Source: Aquitalea denitrificans (GTDB lineage: Bacteria > Pseudomonadota > Gammaproteobacteria > Burkholderiales > Chromobacteriaceae). Taken from it: 64,000 bases of DNA. The stretch covers positions 3,906,001 through 3,970,000 of the forward strand of contig NZ_CP047241.1 in NCBI RefSeq assembly GCF_009856625.1. The letters are read 5' to 3'. A model generated the notes under the pieces. It searched no databases. It saw only the letters and a program-made list of their open reading frames with translations, and was not told the DNA's origin. Position 1 is the stretch's first letter. Each line of letters begins with the position of its first letter. A program made the position numbers and the translations under genes. Below, in pieces: positions 33,406-41,025 of the stretch.

Positions 33406-34289
33406 GCTTTTTGTTCCAGAAATTGTTGCAGGGCTGCCAGCGTGGGCATGCCGCTTTGTGCGCCCTGCCTGGTTACCGACAGTGCGGCGGCGGCATTGGC
33501 GCGGCGCACCGCCTCGGCCAGGCCCAGCGGCCAGAACGTAGCCAGCGCACCATTGAAGGTATCACCGGCACCGGTGCTATCTACGGCCTCAACCGGAAAG
33601 CCGGCCACCTGCTGCAACTGGCCTTGGGCATCTACATAGCTGGCACCCTGGCTACCCTGGGTCATCACGATGCCTGCCGGACGGCTGGCCAGCAGTTGTT
33701 GCCATGGCTGCTGGCTACCCAGCGCCACCGCCAGCTCGTATTCATTGGGCGTCAACAGGGAAACCTGCTGCAGCAAGCCTGCTGGCAAGGCCTGGGCCGG
33801 GGCCGGATTCAGAATGAAAGGCTTGCCGTGGCGGGCTGCCAGCATGGCGGCATGCTCAACGGTAGCCAGTGGTACTTCCAGCTGGGCCAGCACGACATCG
33901 GCCGCGGCAAAGGCCGCTTCGGCAGCATCCAGTTGCGCCGGCGATACCGCATTATTGGCACCAGACACCACCATGATGGCATTGTCTCCGCCGGCCAGCG
34001 TGATGCTGGCCATGCCGGTGGCTTCTTCCACCTGCCGCACCCAGCGGGTATCCACGCCTTCGGCTTGCAGGCCAGCCAGCAGCTCGGTACCAAAGGCATC
34101 CTTGCCGACACAGGCAATCAGGCTGACCTCTGCGCCCAGCCGGGCAGCAGCCACCGCCTGATTGGCACCCTTGCCGCCCGGATAGGTGGCAAAGCGGCGA
34201 CCAAACAGGGTTTCACCCTGACGCGGGAAGCTGTCAGCCTCCACCACCAGATCCATATTGATGCTACCGATCAGCAAAACTCGGCTCAT
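33402..34289 (-). CDS. rbsK: Ribokinase RbsK
   Basis: This is a 295 aa PfkB-family kinase. The N-terminus LLIGSINMDLVVEADSFPRQ and YPGGKGANQAVAAARLGAEV bind ribose, and the anion hole and catalytic base lie in DSTGAGDTFNGALATF (catalytic Asp in GAGD). It phosphorylates ribose to ribose 5-phosphate in the cytoplasm. It is the first gene of the operon here, whereas in E. coli it comes near the end. AGGA precedes the ATG by four bases. Confidence 0.96.
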   Translation of the reverse strand: MSRVLLIGSINMDLVVEADSFPRQGETLFGRRFATYPGGKGANQAVAAARLGAEVSLIACVGKDAFGTELLAGLQAEGVDTRWVRQVEEATGMASITLAGGDNAIMVVSGANNAVSPAQLDAAEAAFAAADVVLAQLEVPLATVEHAAMLAARHGKPFILNPAPAQALPAGLLQQVSLLTPNEYELAVALGSQQPWQQLLASRPAGIVMTQGSQGASYVDAQGQLQQVAGFPVEAVDSTGAGDTFNGALATFWPLGLAEAVRRANAAAALSVTRQGAQSGMPTLAALQQFLEQKA

Positions 34290-34725
34290 GTCCTGTCTTT
34301 CTTCAGGCAGCCTACCGCACCAGCACCTACTCCGGTGCCGAGCATAAGCGGCGGCGAGCTGCTGTTGATCAAACGCTAAAACGTACTCAGCAATGCGGTG
34401 AACTTATAGCAGAGCCTACAGTCAGGTGGAAGCGCAAAACGCAAAAATTGTAAGTTTTCAACTACATGGCAGCAAAAAAAAACCACACCCTGGTGCAGGA
34501 TGAGGCTGATTTCCCGGTAATTGCCACCAGCAAGGCACCAGCCCGGTGCCATGACAGCCCAGCTTGTAGTTGCAACGCACAAATTCGCTCAGCCAGGCCA
34601 GGCAATGTTTCAGCTGATTTGGCTGGCGCAGCGCAACATAATCGCCGCGACCGCAAACGGGATGACAAGTCCCCTGCGTCGGCGCGTCGGCTGTGCTAAA
34701 CTCCAGCCAACACATTCATTTGATT
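34290..34725. other. Divergent regulatory region between rbsK and the small exported protein
   Basis: These 436 bases hold no supported gene. For rbs (minus strand) a -10 TATAAG lies at 34408-34403 with a poor -35. Three AAACG/CGTTT motifs, the core seen in LacI/Cra/RbsR operators, lie at 34371-34375, 34378-34383 and 34436-34441, flanking that -10. A short hairpin (ggcacc/ggtgcc) is at 34534-34550, and a run of nine A is at 34473-34481. Short reading frames on both strands look random. Confidence 0.5.
34371..34441 (-). promoter_or_regulatory. Candidate rbs promoter with LacI-type half sites
   Basis: The -10 TATAAG (34408-34403) lies about 115 bases upstream of the rbsK start. CGTTT-containing motifs sit at the expected -35/-45 area and at about +13 to +26 relative to the predicted start. 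This layout suits repression by the LacI-family protein encoded at the operon end. The -35 is weak and the operators are not perfect palindromes. Confidence 0.4.
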
Positions 34726-35097
34726 ATGAAAACACTCATTACCGCCCTCCTGCTCTGTCTGCTTTCGCTGCCAGCCATGGCCGTGAACAGACTGCTGCCT
34801 GCCAATATCATGGCCGGTACGCTGTCCAGCGTAGATAACAATGTCGTCACCTTCGTGAAAAGCGAAAGCTCCCTGCTTTCTTCGCTGCTTGCCACGGTGC
34901 TTCCCACCGGGCAAAGCTATACCACCGCGCCGGGGCTGCGCATCTACGATGCCAACAATCTGTTCCTGCTAACCGGCCAGCTATCCACGCTGGTGGGCAA
35001 ACCGGTAGGCATCACGCTGGACCTGCAAGGCAACATCAACCGTATCTGGGTGCTGAGTGACGATGAAATTGCGCTGCTGCAGCAGCGCCAGCAGTAA
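34726..35097 (+). CDS. Small exported protein of unknown function
   Basis: This is a 123 aa protein with a clear Sec signal peptide (MKTLITALLLCLLSLPAMA, predicted cut after residue 19). A mature domain of about 104 residues is rich in Val, Leu and Thr and likely beta-structured: GTLSSVDNNVVTFVKSESSL, then SYTTAPGLRIYDANNLFLLT. It ends ALLQQRQQ. I do not recognise the family. A ribosome site before the ATG is weak. It lies 39 bases before miaB, and both may share a transcript. Confidence 0.75.
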   Translation: MKTLITALLLCLLSLPAMAVNRLLPANIMAGTLSSVDNNVVTFVKSESSLLSSLLATVLPTGQSYTTAPGLRIYDANNLFLLTGQLSTLVGKPVGITLDLQGNINRIWVLSDDEIALLQQRQQ

Positions 35098-35136
35098 GGC
35101 CTCCCACCCGATGAACCCGCTGGAATCCCTGTTGCA

Positions 35137-36471
35137 ATGAAGAAGGTATACATCAAGACCTTCGGCTGCCAGATGAACGAATACGACTCCGACAAGATGG
35201 TCGACGTTCTGGGCGATGCCGAAGGCATGATCAAGACAGACAATCCGGAAGAAGCCGACGTCATCCTGTTCAACACCTGTAGCGTGCGCGAAAAGGCGCA
35301 GGAAAAAGTGTTTTCCGACCTGGGCCGCATTCGCCCGCTAAAAGAAGCCCGCCCCGACCTGATCATCGGCGTTGGCGGCTGTGTGGCCAGTCAGGAAGGC
35401 GACACCATCGTCAAGCGCGCGCCTTATGTGGATGTGGTGTTTGGCCCGCAAACCCTGCACCGCCTGCCGGAGATGATCCGCGCCCGCCAGCACAGCGGCG
35501 CGGCACAGGTAGATATTTCCTTCCCGGAAATCGAAAAATTCGACCACATTCCGCCAGCCAAGGTGGATGGGGCTGCCGCCTTCGTGTCCATCATGGAAGG
35601 CTGCTCCAAGTACTGCTCCTTCTGCGTGGTGCCCTATACCCGTGGCGAGGAAGTTTCCCGCCCGTTTGAAGACGTACTGACCGAAATTGCCGGGCTCACC
35701 CAGCAAGGGGTGAAGGAAATCACCCTGCTGGGGCAAAACGTCAACGCCTACCGTGGCTTGATGGCCGATGGCGAAATTGCCGACTTTGCCCTGCTGCTGG
35801 AATACGTGCACGAAATCCCCGGCGTGGAGCGCCTGCGCTTCACCACCAGCCACCCGCGCGAGTTCACCCAGCGCATCATCGATTGCTACGGCAAGCTGCC
35901 CAAGCTGGTATCGCACCTGCACCTGCCGGTGCAAAGCGGTGCTGATCGTATTCTCACCGCGATGAAGCGCGGTTATACCGCGCTGGAATACAAGTCCATC
36001 ATCCGCAAGCTGCGCGTGCTGCGACCGGACCTGTGCCTGTCGTCCGACTTCATCGTCGGCTTCCCCGGCGAAACCGACGCGGACTTCGCGCAAACGCTGA
36101 AGCTGGTGCAGGATCTGGCATTCGACTTCAGCTATGTGTTCATCTACAGCGCACGCCCCGGCACACCAGCAGCCAACCTCACCGACGACACCCCGCATAC
36201 GGAAAAAGTGCGCCGGCTGGAAGCGCTGAACGAAGTCATCGAGGCGCGCGGCTTTGCCATCAACCAAAGCATGGTTGGCAGCGTGCAACGCGTGCTGGTG
36301 GAAAACATCTCCAAGAAAGACCCGAACATGCTGGCCGCGCGTACCGCCAATAACCGGGTGGTGAATTTTGTCGGCCACCCGCGTCTGCTCAAGCAGATGG
36401 TGGACGTGGTGATTACCGAAGCGCGTCCGCATTCGCTGGCAGGGGAAATCCTGCTGCACGAAACCCTGTAA
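35137..36471 (+). CDS. miaB: tRNA-2-methylthio-N6-dimethylallyladenosine synthase MiaB
   Basis: This is a 444 aa radical-SAM methylthiotransferase. The N-terminal domain has three cluster Cys (C11, C48, C82), and the radical-SAM motif CSKYCSFC has C156, C160 and C163. The C-terminal region with VLVENISKKDPNMLAART is the TRAM domain. It adds a methylthio group to i6A37 of tRNAs reading U-starting codons, in the cytoplasm. Length and motifs are fully normal. Confidence 0.98.
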   Translation: MKKVYIKTFGCQMNEYDSDKMVDVLGDAEGMIKTDNPEEADVILFNTCSVREKAQEKVFSDLGRIRPLKEARPDLIIGVGGCVASQEGDTIVKRAPYVDVVFGPQTLHRLPEMIRARQHSGAAQVDISFPEIEKFDHIPPAKVDGAAAFVSIMEGCSKYCSFCVVPYTRGEEVSRPFEDVLTEIAGLTQQGVKEITLLGQNVNAYRGLMADGEIADFALLLEYVHEIPGVERLRFTTSHPREFTQRIIDCYGKLPKLVSHLHLPVQSGADRILTAMKRGYTALEYKSIIRKLRVLRPDLCLSSDFIVGFPGETDADFAQTLKLVQDLAFDFSYVFIYSARPGTPAANLTDDTPHTEKVRRLEALNEVIEARGFAINQSMVGSVQRVLVENISKKDPNMLAARTANNRVVNFVGHPRLLKQMVDVVITEARPHSLAGEILLHETL

Positions 36472-36492
36472 GCCACCAAGGACAGATCCGTC

Positions 36493-36789
36493 ATGTTCAT
36501 CGTTTCACTCAGTTATATCGCCCCGCTGGAAGAGATAGACGCCCAGCTGGAACACCATGTGCTGTGGCTGAAGCAATGCTATGCCGACGGGCTGTTTCTG
36601 GCTTCAGGCCGCAAGGAGCCACGCACCGGCGGCATCATCCTGGCCACCGGCGAACGCCAGCGACTGCAGCAACAGCTGGCGCAGGACCCGTTTGCCGTGG
36701 CCGGGCTGGCGCGTTACGACATCACCGAATTTCATCCCAGCATGACAGCCGCCGGCCTGGAAGCGCTGCAGGACAGCCCGACAGCATGA
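36493..36789 (+). CDS. YciI-family protein
   Basis: This is a 98 aa ferredoxin-like fold protein. It begins MFIVSLSYIAPLEEIDAQLE, followed by HHVLWLKQCYADGLFLASG. The His near residue 21 and the acidic residue after the first strand are the putative active-site pair of the YCII family. No reaction is established for most members. It starts 21 bases after miaB and overlaps the next gene by four bases (ATGA), so it is likely in the same operon. Confidence 0.88.
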   Translation: MFIVSLSYIAPLEEIDAQLEHHVLWLKQCYADGLFLASGRKEPRTGGIILATGERQRLQQQLAQDPFAVAGLARYDITEFHPSMTAAGLEALQDSPTA

Positions 36790-37127
36790 GCGATAGCGCC
36801 GTTACGCCAGTCCCTCGTCCGCTTGGCCGCCATGCCCGCAAGGTGGCACTGTTCAGCCTGATCGCCCTGCCTGTGCTGTTGCTGCTCAGCCTGCTGGTCG
36901 GCCAGCCCGGCAGCAATGGCAACTGGGGTAGCCGCTCACTCTTGCTGCTGACCGGCCCGGCGGCGCTGATTCCCACCGCCCTAGTTTATGCCGGCCTGCT
37001 GTGGCTGCTGGACAAACTGCCCTCTGCCGGCTTGCGCAACGGGCTGTTCATGCTGCTGACACTGCTGGCCTGCGTCTTGCTTGTACTGGAAGCCAGCTTC
37101 TGGTTTGCCCTGCTGTTCAGCCACTGA
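36786..37127 (+). CDS. Small three-helix membrane protein, unknown function
   Basis: This 113 aa protein starts at the ATG overlapping the YciI stop. After a short basic N-terminus (MSDSAVTPVPRPLGRHARK) come three hydrophobic segments at about 20-38, 52-72 and 83-108. No family is recognised. ATGA coupling with the YciI gene and 15 bases to phoH place it inside the miaB-phoH operon. Topology is probably N-terminus in. Confidence 0.75.
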   Translation: MSDSAVTPVPRPLGRHARKVALFSLIALPVLLLLSLLVGQPGSNGNWGSRSLLLLTGPAALIPTALVYAGLLWLLDKLPSAGLRNGLFMLLTLLACVLLVLEASFWFALLFSH

Positions 37128-37142
37128 CATCTTGCCCTGACA

Positions 37143-38105
37143 ATGAATACCACTCCTCTCAGTTTCAATCCGGTCGATAACGAACGGCTGGCCCGCCTGT
37201 GCGGCCCGCTGGATGAAAACCTCAAGCAGATCGAAACCGGTCTGGATGTACTGATCCAGCGCCGTGGCGAGCACTTCAAGTGCAGCGGCGAACAGGCCGA
37301 TCTGGCGGTCTACAGCCTGACCCGCCTCTACCTGCTGGCGGAAAAGCAGGACATCTCTATCGACGATGTACAGCTGGAACTGGTGGAGGCCCGCCAGCAC
37401 AATCAGCAAGCAGATGCCGACGCCCCGGTGCTGCTGACCCGTCGTGGCGACCTGCGCGGCCGCACCCCGCGCCAGAGCGGCTATATCAAGGCCATCAGCC
37501 AGTACGACATCACCTTCGGCATCGGCCCGGCCGGTACCGGCAAGACCTATCTCGCCGTCGCCTGCGCAGTGGATGCCATGGAGCGCGATGCCATCAAGCG
37601 CATCGTGCTGGTGCGCCCGGCGGTGGAGGCCGGTGAAAAGCTGGGCTTCTTGCCCGGCGATCTGGCACAAAAGGTCGACCCCTACCTGCGTCCGCTCTAC
37701 GACGCCCTGTACGACCTGATGGGTTTTGACCGCGTCACCCGCCTGTTCGAAAAAAACCTGATTGAAATTGCACCGCTGGCCTATATGCGTGGCCGTACAC
37801 TGAACAACGCCTTCATCATTCTGGACGAAGCGCAAAACACCACGCCGGAACAAATGAAGATGTTCCTCACCCGCATCGGCTTTGGCTCACGTGCGGTGAT
37901 TACCGGCGACGTAACGCAGATCGACCTGCAACGCCATCAGAAAAGCGGACTGGTGGAAGTGGAAAAGATTCTGGGCCATGTACGTGGCATTCACTTCCAC
38001 CATTTCCAGAGCGACGACGTGGTGCGCCACCCGCTGGTGCAGAAAATTGTTGATGCCTACGACCACTATCAATTGAAGAACGATGAAACAAGCCAAGCGA
38101 AATAA
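37143..38105 (+). CDS. ybeZ: PhoH-family ATPase (YbeZ)
   Basis: This is a 320 aa P-loop protein. Walker A is GPAGTGKTYLA (128-138), LGFLPGDLAQKVDPYLRPLY is the PhoH signature, and AFIILDEAQNTTPEQMKMFL contains Walker B. VITGDVTQIDL follows. It is thought to work with YbeY in RNA metabolism, which agrees with the 23-base overlap with ybeY. Cytoplasmic. Confidence 0.95.
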   Translation: MNTTPLSFNPVDNERLARLCGPLDENLKQIETGLDVLIQRRGEHFKCSGEQADLAVYSLTRLYLLAEKQDISIDDVQLELVEARQHNQQADADAPVLLTRRGDLRGRTPRQSGYIKAISQYDITFGIGPAGTGKTYLAVACAVDAMERDAIKRIVLVRPAVEAGEKLGFLPGDLAQKVDPYLRPLYDALYDLMGFDRVTRLFEKNLIEIAPLAYMRGRTLNNAFIILDEAQNTTPEQMKMFLTRIGFGSRAVITGDVTQIDLQRHQKSGLVEVEKILGHVRGIHFHHFQSDDVVRHPLVQKIVDAYDHYQLKNDETSQAK

Positions 38106-38589
38106 CCTGCTGCCGCGCCTTGCCGCCCGTCTGCAACTGACACTGGAAGACCGCAGCCAGGCGCAGCTGCTGCCTGAAGCCAAACTGATTCGCCGTTGCT
38201 GCCAGGCCGCCTTGCAGGCCGATGTAAAGCAAGCCCAGGTCAGCATCCTGCTGGTAGGCAGCGAGGAAGGCCGCAGCCTTAACCACAGCTACCGCGGCAA
38301 GGACTACGCCACCAATGTGCTGTCTTTCGCACTGAACGAAGGCGAAAACATTGCCGATCTGCCTTTATTTGGCGACCTGGTGCTGTGCACCGAGGTGGTG
38401 GAAAAGGAAGCCGCCGAACAGGGCATAGACCTGATGGCCCACTATGCCCACTTGCTGGTACACGGCATGCTGCACCTGCAAGGCTTCGACCACGAAGATG
38501 ACGAAGAGGCCGAAATCATGGAAACGCTTGAAACCGTCATTATGGCGAAGTTAGGATATCCCGATCCCTATCTAGAGGAAAAACGCTAA
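38083..38589 (+). CDS. ybeY: rRNA maturation endonuclease YbeY
   Basis: This is a 168 aa zinc-dependent RNase. The metal site HGMLHLQGFDH has His at 127, 131 and 137, and SYRGKDYATNVLSFALNEGE is the conserved substrate cleft strand. It takes part in 16S rRNA 3' end maturation and ribosome quality control. The start overlaps the end of the PhoH gene by 23 bases, and the gene is followed four bases later by corC, the common ybeZ-ybeY-corC-lnt order. Confidence 0.96.
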   Translation: MKQAKRNNLLPRLAARLQLTLEDRSQAQLLPEAKLIRRCCQAALQADVKQAQVSILLVGSEEGRSLNHSYRGKDYATNVLSFALNEGENIADLPLFGDLVLCTEVVEKEAAEQGIDLMAHYAHLLVHGMLHLQGFDHEDDEEAEIMETLETVIMAKLGYPDPYLEEKR

Positions 38590-38593
38590 CCCC

Positions 38594-39448
38594 ATGGAAG
38601 ACCCCAGTAAACACAAGCCCAGCCTGTTGGAACGCTTGTCCGCCATGCTCCTGCGCGAACCGGAAGACCGCGAGGAGCTGATCACCCTGCTGCACTCCGC
38701 CTTTGAACGTAATCTGCTGGATGCCGAAGCGCTATCCATGATTGAAGGCGTGCTGGAAGTGAGCGACCTGACCGCCCGCGACGTGATGATTCCGCGCAGC
38801 CAGATGGATGTGATCCGCATCGACGACCCGATCGAGCGCCTGCTGCCGGACGTGCTGCGCACCGGCCACTCGCGCTTTCCGGTGATTGGCGACAACAAGG
38901 ACGACGTGCTGGGCATTCTGCTGGCCAAGGACTTGCTGCATTACTTCCATGCGCCCAAGAGTTTTGACCTGCGCGCCACCCTGCGTGCCAGCGTGTTCGT
39001 GCCGGAATCCAAACCGCTGGACGTGTTGCTGCGCGAATTCCGCTCCAACCGCAATCACATGGCCATCGTGGTGGACGAATATGGCGGCGTGTCCGGCCTG
39101 GTCACCATCGAGGATGTGATCGAGCAGATTGTCGGCGACATCGAGGACGAATACGACTTCGAGGAAGACGACAACAATATCGTACCGGTACGCGACCAGC
39201 GCTACCGCGTCAACGCCCTTACCGAAGTGGCCGACTTCAACGAATACTTTGCCACCAGCTATGAAGACGATGACGTGGATACCGTAGGCGGACTGGTACT
39301 TTCGCTAATCGGCCATCTGCCCAAGCGTGGTGAAACCGTTGAATCCGGCTCGCTGCGCTTCACCGTATTGCGCGCCGATAGCCGTCGCCTGCAAACCCTG
39401 CTGGTGGAACGCCTACACAGCAACACCGCCGAAAGCAGCACTGACTGA
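38594..39448 (+). CDS. corC: CorC/HlyC-type CBS-domain protein
   Basis: This is a 284 aa cytoplasmic protein without membrane helices. Two CBS domains span about 65-185 (VMIPRSQMDVIRIDDPIERL and HMAIVVDEYGGVSGLVTIED are typical), followed by an acidic stretch and a C-terminal CorC_HlyC domain (about 200-280). Linked by operon to lnt, it is the YbeX-like form associated with magnesium/cobalt homeostasis and ribosome maturation. The stop is one base before the lnt start. Confidence 0.94.
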   Translation: MEDPSKHKPSLLERLSAMLLREPEDREELITLLHSAFERNLLDAEALSMIEGVLEVSDLTARDVMIPRSQMDVIRIDDPIERLLPDVLRTGHSRFPVIGDNKDDVLGILLAKDLLHYFHAPKSFDLRATLRASVFVPESKPLDVLLREFRSNRNHMAIVVDEYGGVSGLVTIEDVIEQIVGDIEDEYDFEEDDNNIVPVRDQRYRVNALTEVADFNEYFATSYEDDDVDTVGGLVLSLIGHLPKRGETVESGSLRFTVLRADSRRLQTLLVERLHSNTAESSTD

Positions 39449-39449
39449 C

Positions 39450-40970
39450 ATGCGCACCCTGCTTGTGCTGATTGCCGCCGCCATTGCCGGCGCACTTACC
39501 CTGTACGGTTTTGCCCCTTACCGCCTGTACGGCCTGCTGCCACTGTCACTGGCGGCATTGGCACAGCTGGTGCAGCGCAATCCCCGGCTTGCCTTCCGTA
39601 TCGGCTACGTCTGGGGGGTGGCGGCCTATGCCAGCAACTTCAACTGGATCTACAACAGCCTGCACGACATCGCCGGCCTGCCCGCCATGCTGGCTGCACC
39701 CTTGGTCCTGCTGCTGCCGGCCTACCTGGCCATCTGGCCTGGTCTGGCCTGCTGGCTGACCAGCCGTATCGACAGCCGCCTCTGGGTCCGCTGGCTGCTG
39801 GCCTTTCCGGCGCTGTGGGAGCTGGGTGAATGGCTGCGCAGCTGGGTAATGACCGGTTTCCCCTGGGGTGCAGTCGGCTATTCACAGGTAACGGAAAGCC
39901 CGCTGGCCGGTTTCATTCCCATTGGCGGGGTACATCTGGTCAGCTGGCTGGTAGCACTCAGCGCCGGGGCATTGGTATTACTGGCCAACGGTCAACGCCT
40001 GCAACGCATGGCCACCCTTATCGGATTGCTTGTCTTGTGGAGTAGCGGCTACTGGCTACAAACCGTCAGCTGGACCGAACCCGTCGGCAAAGCATATCGC
40101 GTAGCACTGGCACAGGGAGATATTCCCCAGGCGATGAAATGGGATCCGGCAACCTTTGAATCTACCCTGACAACCTATTACCAGCAGGTTGCCAGTACCC
40201 GTGCCGATCTGATGATCCTGCCGGAAACCGCCCTGCCGGTATTCCTGGACGATTTGCCATCCGGCTACCTCACCATGATGGCCGGGGATGCCCAGCGCAA
40301 GAACATGGCGCTAGCAACCGGCATTCCACGCCGTACCGCAGATGGCCGCGGCTATCTGAATGCCGTAGTCGTTCTTACCGACCCGGCACTGCCCTCCTAT
40401 GCCAAGGACCATCTGGTGCCATTTGGTGAATTCATTCCGCTTCCGGGCCTGATCGGCTGGATTTATCAGTACATGAACATGCCATTGTCCGGCTTTTCCC
40501 GTGGCGGTGAAAACCAGCATCCATTGACGCTTGCCGGTCACAAGGTGGCATTCAATATCTGCTATGAGGACAGCTTTGGCGAGGAGCTGATCGGCCCTGC
40601 GGCCCAGGCCGGGATTCTGGCCAATGTCAGCAATCTCGCCTGGTTCGGCAAGAGTGTGGCCATGAGCCAGCATCTGCAGCTGTCCCAGGCTCGTGCTCTG
40701 GAAACAGGCCGTTTCATGTTGCGTGCCACCAATACCGGCATGACTGCCATCGTGCGCCCCAACGGCGACATCGCCAGCGTGGCCGCACCATTCACCCAGC
40801 AAGTACTGGAAGGCATGGTGCAGGATTATCAGGGCCGAACACCGTATATGCAGTATGGCAACCAACCGGTAATCATCGGCTGCATCAGCCTACTGACACT
40901 GGCAATGGCCCTGGGAGCCTGGCAACGGCGCCAGCAGCGTCCACCGCCTACACCAAATCAGGCAGCGTAG
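39450..40970 (+). CDS. lnt: Apolipoprotein N-acyltransferase Lnt
   Basis: This is a 506 aa inner-membrane enzyme. Six or so helices in the first 205 residues are followed by a periplasmic nitrilase-like domain with the catalytic triad E259 (LPETALPVF), K319 (AKDHLVPFGEF) and C371 (NICYEDSFGEE), and then a last helix near 485-500. It adds the third acyl chain to lipoproteins. The ATG at 39450, one base after corC, is the family-like start; an open frame 123 bases upstream is shadow sequence within corC. Confidence 0.96.
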   Translation: MRTLLVLIAAAIAGALTLYGFAPYRLYGLLPLSLAALAQLVQRNPRLAFRIGYVWGVAAYASNFNWIYNSLHDIAGLPAMLAAPLVLLLPAYLAIWPGLACWLTSRIDSRLWVRWLLAFPALWELGEWLRSWVMTGFPWGAVGYSQVTESPLAGFIPIGGVHLVSWLVALSAGALVLLANGQRLQRMATLIGLLVLWSSGYWLQTVSWTEPVGKAYRVALAQGDIPQAMKWDPATFESTLTTYYQQVASTRADLMILPETALPVFLDDLPSGYLTMMAGDAQRKNMALATGIPRRTADGRGYLNAVVVLTDPALPSYAKDHLVPFGEFIPLPGLIGWIYQYMNMPLSGFSRGGENQHPLTLAGHKVAFNICYEDSFGEELIGPAAQAGILANVSNLAWFGKSVAMSQHLQLSQARALETGRFMLRATNTGMTAIVRPNGDIASVAAPFTQQVLEGMVQDYQGRTPYMQYGNQPVIIGCISLLTLAMALGAWQRRQQRPPPTPNQAA

Positions 40971-40980
40971 CAGACAACAA

Positions 40981-41006
40981 AAAAGCCCTCCGTGTGGAGG
41001 GCTTTT
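40981..41006. terminator. Bidirectional intrinsic terminator between lnt and the chemoreceptor
   Basis: A perfect 11-bp stem (aaaagccctcc/ggagggctttt) with loop gtgt lies between the convergent lnt and Cache-type chemoreceptor genes. The A-run on one side and T-run on the other make it work for both strands. It is 10 bases after the lnt stop and 19 after the other. Confidence 0.93.
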
Positions 41007-41025
41007 GCTTGATCAGACAGCTGCT

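Noticed and set aside
34458..34715. Minus-strand frames of 68-85 codons in the rbs upstream region
   Set aside because: All three minus frames are partly open, none has a ribosome site or recognised domain, and Cys/Trp content is atypical.
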